Positions 57,114 through 64,000 of a DNA stretch of 64,000 nt are shown piece by piece; positions within the stretch are counted from its first letter, which is position 1; each line of letters starts with the position of its first letter. This DNA comes from Pegoplata infirma (taxonomy: Eukaryota; Arthropoda; Insecta; Diptera; Anthomyiidae). The stretch is from the NCBI GenBank assembly GCA_963921195.1, contig OY992540.1:135892694-135956693 (forward strand). The letters are read 5' to 3'. The notes under the pieces are model-generated. The model did not search any database. It was not told the origin of the DNA and saw nothing but the letters and a program-made list of their open reading frames with translations. A program made the translations under genes and the position numbers.

Positions 57114-57431
57114 GTTAATACAAAATAAGATTATCTAACGAATTTCGAATTTTAATTTTTAATATTTTTATACGTTTATTACAGTCACTTAAGACAAATT
57201 TAATCAGGACGTTTGTTTAGACCTACCTAAACATGAATCGATTTTTTTTTTTCAATTTCAATAGGCTTTGTTTTTGGGACAAAAGAAGCTTAAATTTAAA
57301 CAAAACAAACAAATCGATTAAAAATTGCAACCTTTATCGTGATCAGAAATTTATATGGGCAAACGGTCGGGCATCTCTAAATAAACTCAAAAATTGATTC
57401 TGAGTCTATCCGTATACTTGAAGGTTTAGGA

Positions 57432-57634
57432 CAGTGGTCGGCAGAAAGAGGGAACATTTTTACATTATTCCAGAACATAGCTTCATCTAACCGCTTTTTA
57501 AATGCTACCATGACACTAAATAAAGTATTTGTATTTTTAATACTCTCGGTTGCGAGTTTCGTTGACATTCGCGTTGTCTACGTGCAAATATCCAATTTCA
57601 TTATGCACCTGGGTGCAATAGGTGCCGACTACTG
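57432..57634. mobile_element. hAT-like MITE, CAGTGGTCGGCA ends (203 bp)
   Basis: Ends CAGTGGTCGGCA and TGCCGACTACTG differ by one base. GTTTAGGA is duplicated exactly (57424-57431 and 57635-57642). CAGNGGTCGGCA is a classic hAT terminal sequence. The small minus frame across the left end has no clear domain; the interior may derive from a longer autonomous hAT. Confidence 0.93.
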
Positions 57635-57889
57635 GTTTAGGACCAATATTTCGGGTCAAAAATCAAAAAAAAAAATTAGAAACAAACAAATTAAAATTTA
57701 TACATTTTCAAAACCGTACGTTACAGATCGGAGTGTATACATACATATACTATATACCGATATCTGATAAAATGCTAAATACATTTAGAGGCTTAGCCCC
57801 CACAAAGGGGTGGTAATTGTTCGTTAAAGATTTTCTTTTTTGTCAATTCCTTTATTTATAAAATTTTTTTATTACAATAGTAAAAAAAG

Positions 57890-59605
57890 CAGGGTTAGAA
57901 AAACTAAACTGCCAGAAGCAGTAGTAACTGAAAACAACGAATAGTGTAGTTTTAAAAATGAACAAAACTCAGAGTCGTTCACTTGCTACTGCTACTACTA
58001 CACGCACATTTTGGTGGTGTAGTTATAGCAGTAGTTTTTTTTTTTAAATTGTTTAACTCTTCAGTTGATAGTTTTGTTGTAGTTTTAAATTTTGAAAAAA
58101 AGCAAGCAGTTGAAAACAACACACAAGACTGTAGTCATTCTCAAGAAACACGAAGCAATAACTATTAGTGAAACGAAGATAACGAGAGTTTTTCTTGTTG
58201 TTGTCTTAAAAAAAAACTTAACAATGACTTCAGGCGACACAATAGAAATGTGTATTGTTTTGAGTTGTTGTTAGAATTTTTTCAGTATACATATATAAAA
58301 GAAAAATAAAATGTTCGGTATTTTTTATCAATGTTTACCATATTTATTAAAATTTGTTTTGAAATTATGTCTTTTTGAACGTATTTAAAAAAAAATATTT
58401 TGTAAAAACTTTTATTTTATAAATTACTTTATTTTTGGAGTATATAATTTTTATTTTTTTTAAACTTGAAATTAAAAATTGAATTTAATTTTTGTTTAAT
58501 TTTTTCAGACTGACCTTCGAAAATTTATTTTAACATTTTAATTTTTATTTCATAAATTTTAATTATTGAATTAATTCAAGTCAATAATTTCTTTAAATGG
58601 AATTTTAGAAAAGAAGGTTTTGTAGATTAAGTAAACAAAATAGACCGCACAATTATTATTATAATGTTACCTAAGTGATCTACACAGCTATACACATTTT
58701 TTCAATGATATGTCCGTCCATCTGTCACATATTTACAAAACAGGCTTAAAAAATTAAACCTTTTTTTTGTTTATTTGCAAATGTTGTATTTGCAACCTAT
58801 ACTGCGATACAGCCACTTCAACACGTGAAAACACAGGTAAATTTCTTTTTCACATACTTTTATGTAAATCTTTGACATTCATATCATTTGCGGGAAATCC
58901 AAATATCCTTTTTAACACGTGTTTACCAAATCGGTGGTGGAAAAAAAAAATTTAAGAAAAAAAATAACACAAAGTTTTCTTTTATGATACTGTGAAGAAC
59001 GTTAATATATTAAAATATTAAATGAAATAAAAATCCGTATTGTTTTAAAATCTTTAAATGTGTTTTTCTATTTTCAGTTTAGAATTGATTCTTTTAATTT
59101 TGCTTAATTTATTTAATTAATTTTTGCTTTATAAAAATAATAAAAAAAATATACGACCATTAATTTATTTTCGCGTCATTTCGTTTTTAAAAAATTGTAT
59201 TATTTTTATATAAATCATGTTATTTTTGTCAAACAAGTACATTAAATTCAATTTAACAGTCCCAATGTAGTTATATGTTTAGCTGTTGTGTAGTCAATAA
59301 ACGAAAGACTAACAGTTTATAATTTTTTACGAAGTTGTACACTATTTTCACGAAGTAAAAACTACTAGTGGAGGTCAGCACAACATTCAACTTTTTAACT
59401 TCCACTGCTTGTGTAGTTTTGTTTTTTGTTGCCTATGTGAGCAGTAGCAATAGGAATAACTAATAGTTCATCAAAAACTAAAACTACACTTTGTGTGCAA
59501 AAAAATAATTGTGCAGTTAGTTTTTCTCAAGCTACTGCAATGTTCGTGTAGTAGAAATAAACTAAACTACAAACTACGATAGTTATTGGCAGTTTTTAAA
59601 GCCTG
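57890..59605. mobile_element. Probable hAT-like element (1.7 kb), CAGGG/CAGGC ends
   Basis: The left CAGGGTTAGAAAAACTAAAC with CTGCCA pairs imperfectly with the right end (complement CAGGCTTTAAAAACTGCCA). AAAAAAAG flanks both sides (57882-57889 and 59606-59613), though a low-complexity duplication is weak evidence. Sub-terminal regions are rich in GTAGTTTTAGTTT/AAACTACAC words (57900-58150 and 59340-59580). The middle (58300-59270) is AT-rich with no transposase. Confidence 0.6.
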
Positions 59606-59661
59606 AAAAAAAGTTAAATAAAACGTTCAATTTGAACTTATCTTTTGATATTGGAGATATA

Positions 59662-59962
59662 TAGTGTCCGACCGAATACACCTTTTTTGGCCGAAGCCGA
59701 AGCCGAATATTCGGCCAAATTTTCACTATTCGGCCAAACCGAAGCCGAAGCCGAATATTAAAAAAAAAATGTTTTTAGTTGCAAAAACACTTAGTAAAAT
59801 GTTTTTGTGGCTTAGAATTGTTATTCAAAGTTAGTTTAGTGTGTTTTTCAACACGTGAGCACAAATATTATACAATTATTCGCTATTCGGCCTATCCCCC
59901 AAAATTGTGGCCGAATAGTGCTTTTTGGCCGAAGCCGAAGCCGAATATTCGGTCGGACACTA
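59662..59962. mobile_element. hAT-like family A copy 3 (301 bp)
   Basis: Ends TAGTGTCCGACCGAATACA and TATTCGGTCGGACACTA, with GAGATATA exactly duplicated (59654-59661 and 59963-59970). Sub-terminal GCCGAAGCCGAATATTCGG words occur on both sides. Shorter than copies 1 and 2, and carrying the TAGTG rather than TAGAG terminal variant. Confidence 0.93.
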
Positions 59963-59974
59963 GAGATATATGTA

Positions 59975-60312
59975 TATATTTTTCGACTTTTTTCAATTTC
60001 TAAAAAGTAGATTTTTCGACTTTATTCAAATTTTAAAAAGTCGACTTTTCGACTTTTTAAAAATTCGACTTTTTCGACTTTTCGATTTTTTTTTTTTTTT
60101 ACTTTTTGACTTTTTTTCGACTTTCTTCGACTTTTTAACTTTTTCGCACGATTTTTTTGTAATTAAAAGTTTAGTTTTGACATGTTGTAAGCATTTAGGT
60201 GCTATTTTTTTTTTGGTTGTATTTTATTTATCAAAAAAAGTCGAAGACATCGAAAATGTGGAAAAGGTTGAAAAAATAGAAAGCAAAAGAGTCGACTTTT
60301 GGTTAATAGAAC
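59975..60312. mobile_element. TCGAC-rich element, copy 1 (right end only)
   Basis: TTTTCGACTTTTT words recur about ten times from 59985 to 60140. The tract ends GTCGACTTTTGGTTAATAGA followed by ACCCTA at 60312. The same kind of end occurs at 61131 (complement TAGGGTTCTATAGTCGAAC). No left terminus was recognised, and frames through it are artefacts. Confidence 0.5.
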
Positions 60313-60535
60313 CCTATCACTGAGGTGTTTACAATAATCAAAAATGTTGGTAAATATTGCACTTAACACTTTTCAACTCATGAATTTGGCATTGACATTT
60401 TTGCCTCACATACAAAATACATGGAAATACCAATAGCTTCAGTTGTTATTAAACTCGGCTCTCATTTGAAATTTTTTTGAGAAGAAAGAAATTATTTTCA
60501 TCTGGCAAAAGTAAAAAAAAAAATAAAAAAAAATA
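60313..60535. other. Unassigned tract between TCGAC-rich parts
   Basis: Moderate complexity (CACTTTTCAACTCATGAATT); no repeats or gene seen. Confidence 0.35.
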
Positions 60536-60537
60536 AA

Positions 60538-61131
60538 ATCGAAAAATCGAAAAAAGTCGAAGGAAAAAGTAGACTTTTCGACTTTTTAATAGTGTCCGAC
60601 CGAACGCACTTTTTCAGACCAAACCCGTACCTGAACCCGAACTTCGGTAAATTTAGCAAAGTTCGGCCGAACCCGAACTTTTTTTATTTTAATTTTTTTT
60701 TTTTTTTAAAAAAATATTTTTGCAAATAATTATGGAAAAAAAAACAACTAAAAAGGTGTTTTTTATTAGTTGTACTATTTTATAGTTAAAAAATAAATAT
60801 TTTGTACTTTTGTATACTTAAAAAAAGTGGAAAAATATAGCTCAAGTTGATTTTTTTGGAAAAAAAATATATTTCTTTTTAACAATAGCCCGATTCGAGG
60901 TGTAAAGTAGTTGCACTGGCAATATGGCTTAATGTTAAGACGATAAAAAGCAATACATACAAAAGTTCGGTGTTCGGTAAGGTTCGGCCGAACGTCACTT
61001 TTTGACGAACTTCGTAACCGTACCCGAACGTTCGGTCGGACACTACTTTTTAAGAACAAAAAAATCGATTTCGAATTTTCGACTTTTTCATATAAAACGT
61101 CGATTAATCGACTGTTCGACTATAGAACCCT
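60538..61131. mobile_element. TCGAC-rich element, copy 2, split by hAT family A
   Basis: GAAAAATCGAAAAAAGTCGA starts before the insertion at 60590 and TTTTTAAGAACAAAAAAATC follows it. The element ends CGACTGTTCGACTATAGAAC and CCTAG at 61131, directly against mini-me sequence. Confidence 0.55.
60590..61045. mobile_element. hAT-like family A copy 4 (456 bp)
   Basis: Ends TAGTGTCCGACCGAACGCAC and GAACGTTCGGTCGGACACTA, with CTTTTTAA exactly duplicated (60582-60589 and 61046-61053). Sub-terminal words are GTTCGGCCGAACCCGAAC type rather than GAATATTCGG, so this is a distinct subfamily. Confidence 0.93.
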
Positions 61132-61699
61132 AGTTTGTACTTGTTTAAATACCATTTGGTGTTCAATTATGTTCACATATGTCAACCAGCAACCGAATTA
61201 AAGCATTTTGTTTTTTTAGGTTATGTTGAATGTACATTTTCGTTCATAACTCGGCAGAACTTACATCGCTAGAATATTTAAAATCGATCGGGGATCATGA
61301 ATATATATACTTTATGGGGTCCTAGACCGATATTTCGATGAGTAACAAACGGAATGATAAACTTACTACCCAAACCAGGAAAGGTTCGTACCCCATTATT
61401 TAATTTTCATATATAAACTTTGAGTAGCTGTATTTCGCCCAAATATTAACCGATTTTAATGCTTATACACTCATTTGAAAGGTAGTTTTATTCCCTTCAA
61501 GAATCATTAATTGAAGATAATATTTTTAAAAAATTAGATTTGTTACAAAACAATAGCTTCATGTACTCAAAATTAACTACTTTTTATTTTGACCATTTTA
61601 AGTTCGTACTGCATATTAAAGATTAATAAATTTTTTATGACGTAACCCTTGGATTAAATAACGGCTTTAATTCGATTATTTATCGAACTTATTAAAGTT

Positions 61700-61840
61700 T
61701 TACACTTACTAGTGGTGATGGAATCCCATATTTCATGTATTTTTACTTTCCATCAACAAATATGTGATTGGCGGTCGTTTTTAAGCGCCATTCATAATCG
61801 CCAACACCAAATCAATCGGATTTAAGTTCGGACATGATGA
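61700..61840 (-). pseudogene. Tc1-like transposase C-terminal remnant
   Basis: One frame on the minus strand reads PNLNPIDLVLAIMNGA, then a stop, then RPPITYLLMESKNT, stop, NMGFHH. PNLNPID aligns with the conserved SPDLNPIE block in which the last acidic residue coordinates metal; here it is D, as in mariner-type DDD or a substitution. Several in-frame stops make it inactive. Too short to assign below superfamily. Confidence 0.65.
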
Positions 61841-62017
61841 GGTATAGTTTAGGACACTAATTTTGTTTGTTCCGAACCTTTTTTTGCTGATTTTAAAAAT
61901 ATGGACTCTTATTGGATGGTGATTCCCCAAAAGATATCACGTTTTCAACTGATTTCATTAGGGGTTCCCCTACCATATTTAATTGGACATGCCGATTTGA
62001 ATGGCCCAAAATAAACA

Positions 62018-62670
62018 AAACAAGTAAAAAAGTTAAATTCGGCTTTGCCGAATGTAGTGATACCCTCCACAATTTCAAAAAGATTATTGCAAAAACTTTA
62101 TTTAAAAGAAAATTACATTTGAAAAAAAAATGTTTTTTTGAAAAAAAAATTTCCGCGAAAAAAAATTTTGGTAAAAAAAATCCGCGATTTTTTTCTTTTT
62201 TTGTGTTCGTACTTGTTTAAATACCATTTGGTGTTCAATTATGTTCACATATGCCAACCAGAAGCCGAATTAAAGCTTTTTGTATTTTTAGGTTATGTTG
62301 AATGTACTGAAATTTTTGAGGTGTGCTTACATTTTCGTTCATAACTTTTGAACCGCTGAACCGATATCGCTCAAATGCAATACCAAACTTCTCGGGAGAA
62401 GTTCCAATAAATATGTTAAGTTTCAGTCATCTCTGTGCAATATTTTGTCCGCGACAGCATTTTCCACAGACAGACAGACAGACAGACGGACAGACGGACA
62501 GACGGACAGACGGACAGACGGACAGACGGACATCGCTAGAATGTCTTAAAATCGTTCGGGCATCATGAATATATATACTTTATGGGGTCCCAGATCGATA
62601 TTTCGATGAGTTACAAACAGAATGACAAACTTATATATACCCTCTATCACTAGAGTGGAGGGTATAAAAA
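62018..62670 (+). mobile_element. Mini-me-like element (subfamily 1) with expanded GACA/GACG run
   Basis: Complete from AACAAGTAAAAAAGTTAAAT to CACTAGAGTGGAGGGTATAA, and very similar to 18181-18800. The (GACA/GACG)n run is much longer here: about 62468-62532, roughly fifteen units against three to five elsewhere. The core reads CATCGCTAGAATGTCTTAAA followed by ATCGTTCGGGCATCATGA. It sits inside the Tc1-like element. Confidence 0.85.
62468..62532 (+). repeat. (GACA/GACG)n microsatellite
   Basis: About five GACA units followed by an alternating GACG-GACA (8-bp) higher-order run, immediately before the conserved mini-me core. Confidence 0.95.
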
Positions 62671-62699
62671 CAAAATCTACGCGAAATTCTAAGAAAATT

Positions 62700-63050
62700 T
62701 TCCCAAGATACCATTGGTCCAAATTCAAACCTTATGCTGCGCCTATCGACATGAAGATTGATCTACTCTTCATAAGCAAAACAAAGCAGTATTTATGTAA
62801 ATATCATAATTTAGTTAAAATACCTTAATTCAACCGACGACTATGGTACCAAAGGTCATAATCGGATTTGACACATCAAAAACATTAGGAAAAACCTATT
62901 TTGGTCCCAGGTATTCTCTTGAATTGATGCGTTTTGACTCCAAAATGATATTTACATAAATACTGCTTTGTTTTGCTTATGAAGAGTAGATCAATCTTCA
63001 TGTCGATAGGCCGAGTATAAGGTTTGAATTTGGACCAATGGTATCTTAGA
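62700..63050. repeat. Inverted repeat within the Tc1-like element
   Basis: AAGATACCATTGGTCCAAAT, CCTATCGACATGAAGATTGA and AAACAAAGCAGTATTTATGT (62704-62810) are mirrored at 62950-63045, giving arms of about 105 bp with a spacer of about 135 bp. The spacer includes TTAATTCAACCGA, resembling the terminal word of the palindrome at 31641. Confidence 0.8.
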
Positions 63051-63178
63051 ATTTCGGTTAATATTTGGGCGAAATACAGCTACTCAAAGTTTACATATGA
63101 AAATTAAATAGTGGGGTACGAACCTTTCCTGGTTAGGGTAGTATATATACCCTCTATCACTAACAAGAGGGTCCTTCA

Positions 63179-63725
63179 CAGGACACCCACCGATATTCCC
63201 GAAACTTGCATATACATACCAAAAAATGTTTTCCAAGTACTTGGGAGGATATGCGTTTTCAAAGTTTTTTGCATATATTATGCAAAAAATAGCATCATTT
63301 TACCAAGGTTTTCCTTGTTTCTGATAAAAGTTTAGAAAATATTCATAAGAGTTTGCAAAAAATTGCATCATTTTACCAATTTTACAAACCTTAACCAAAA
63401 TTATGCAAAAACTTGGTAAAATGTTACAAAATAACAGTTACATTTTTTTATAGCTGCCCAATCTCACAATCTGGGTCAAAGGGGAGGGAAAAAAGGGGAT
63501 TTTTTTTCGTGTTTCGAGGATTATTCCCGTTTCTTCGAAATAAACTATATGAACATTTTACACAGGTGTATCCGACACAGGCCGTGTCCGAATTCGGCTT
63601 AGTAAAGTTCGTTATTGTCAAAAATGTATAATCGTTGGCGTAGTTTATATGAATAAGTAGGAATTTCGCCAAACTAAAAAATACGGGTCAGCTTAATTTT
63701 GATCGAAATTGTTATAATTATTCTA
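63179..63725. other. No recognisable gene
   Basis: 63195-63420 repeats CATTTTACCAA and TATGCAAAAAAT words; 63470-63560 is less AT-rich. Frames have no domain. Confidence 0.4.
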
Positions 63726-63727
63726 CA

Positions 63728-63925
63728 TCGGAAGTCTACAGACGGACATCGCTAGAATGTCTTAGAATCGATAACTGATCAATAAAATATATACTTTATA
63801 GGGTCCTAGCCCGATATTTCGATGCGTTACACACGGAATGACAAAGAATTGCTAACGAATACCACTGTACGTTATAGGGCCTTACCCTGATATTTTGAAG
63901 AGTTACACTCGGAATGCCAAAGTAT
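63728..63925 (+). mobile_element. Mini-me-like 3' fragment
   Basis: CTACAGACGGACATCGCTAG, GAATGTCTTAGAATCGATAA, (AT)n, TATAGGGTCCTAGCCCGATA and ACACACGGAATGACAAAG match the tail half of subfamily 1/2 copies. A second eroded version of GGGCCTTACCCTGATATT and GTTACACTCGGAATGCC follows at 63875-63920, so two tails are in tandem. Confidence 0.7.
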
Positions 63926-64000
63926 AAGGCATATTAATTCATATTTTAAATAAATAACCCCAAATTCTGCCACTATCAATTGGGAACGATATAGATGTGG

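Larger units (their letters stand above)
56391..57660 (+). mobile_element. Mini-me-like copy (subfamily 3) carrying two hAT inserts
   Basis: The host parts are 56400-56473 (GACTACAAGAACAACTGG, TTTAAAATTTGGAATAATG), 57114-57431 (CAAATCGATTAAAAATTGC, GGCATCTCTAAATAAACTC, TCTATCCGTATACTTGAAGG) and 57635-57660 (GTTTAGGACCAATATTTCGG). They match 31240-31480 and, inverted, 47025-47637. Removing the two inserts restores the order. Confidence 0.65.
61366..63141 (-). mobile_element. Tc1/mariner-like element with TA duplication
   Basis: Terminal repeats of about 90 bp run CTACCCAAACCAGGAAAGG and TTCGTACCCCATTATTTAAT at 61366, and in inverted form to GGTTAGGGTAG at 63141. TA lies at 61364-61365 and 63142-63143. 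Minus-strand 61837-61811 reads (S/C)PNLNPID, matching the SPDLNPIE motif at the third catalytic residue of Tc1-like DDE transposases, and then continues into a tract with stops. The rest of the transposase is not recognisable. The element holds a mini-me insertion (62018-62670) and an internal inverted repeat (62700-63050). Confidence 0.82.
61132..63178 (+). mobile_element. Mini-me-like copy (subfamily 1) split by a Tc1-like element
   Basis: The host parts are 61132-61365 (TTTGTACTTGTTTAAATACC, AAAATCGATCGGGGATCATG, TTATGGGGTCCTAGACCG, ATGATAAACTTA) and 63142-63178 (TATATATACCCTCTATCACT). These rejoin to AAACTTATATATACCCTC as in the intact copies at 18758 and 62628. The GACA run is already lost in this copy (GAACTTACATCGCTAG), so it is older than the nested copy. 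Confidence 0.8.

Overview
This window looks like AT-rich, gene-poor, non-coding DNA from an insect, most likely a higher (schizophoran, perhaps calyptrate) fly. The main evidence is at least eight copies or pieces of a dispersed repeat built like the dipteran mini-me elements: a head reading about AACAAGTAAAAAAGTTAAAT and a TACCCTCC motif, a (GACA/GACG)n run, a conserved core of about 35 nt, a (TA)n run, and a GAGTGGAGGGTATAAAA tail. Decayed insect-type LINEs, many hAT-like non-autonomous elements with exact 8-bp target duplications, a Tc1/mariner-like element, and SINE-like tRNA heads agree with this. I see no host protein-coding gene, no rRNA and no convincing functional tRNA gene. Short open frames in the window are chance or repeat translations, apart from LINE and transposase remnants.

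Layout. 1-410 is a minus-strand LINE fragment. 2540-6855 is a multi-layer palindrome of about 4 kb. 7175-9049 is a second palindromic element with a perfect 8-bp target duplication. 9890-12400 is a decayed plus-strand LINE with endonuclease and reverse-transcriptase remnants and a 116-bp hairpin MITE inside its last codons. 13270-21500 is mostly mini-me copies, AT-rich derivatives, a 90-bp tandem repeat, and a 1.65-kb hAT-like insertion (family A). 21497-21725 is an RNase H fragment from a second LINE type. 22417-24243 holds MITEs. 24490-27145 is one minus-strand mini-me copy split by two hAT-like elements, one of which carries two SINE-like tRNA heads. 28567-30176 is a homogeneous 46-copy satellite with a 35-bp unit. 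31641-32971 is another palindrome. 34178-38278 is a 4.1-kb hAT-like element (GTTGTAAG duplication) with a 1.9-kb palindrome nested in it. 39030-40540 is the minus-strand RNase H LINE. 41308-42386 holds a family A hAT copy and a Harbinger-like MITE. 44007-45077 is a mirror-symmetric array of 20/21-bp repeats. 47910-50510 is a 160-bp tandem array. 53040-54460 is a tandem mini-me pair with a pogo-like insertion. 56474-63920 is again densely nested (hAT-like elements, mini-me, Tc1-like).

The main biological point is nested transposition. Mini-me copies repeatedly serve as landing sites, and several insertions can be dated relative to each other because the host sequence rejoins exactly once the insert and one target duplication are removed. 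Five long palindromes could, if transcribed, fold into long hairpin RNAs. Element and superfamily names rest on motif, terminal-repeat and target-duplication reading only; no database search was possible. Edges of decayed elements are approximate, while those with a stated target duplication were read base by base.
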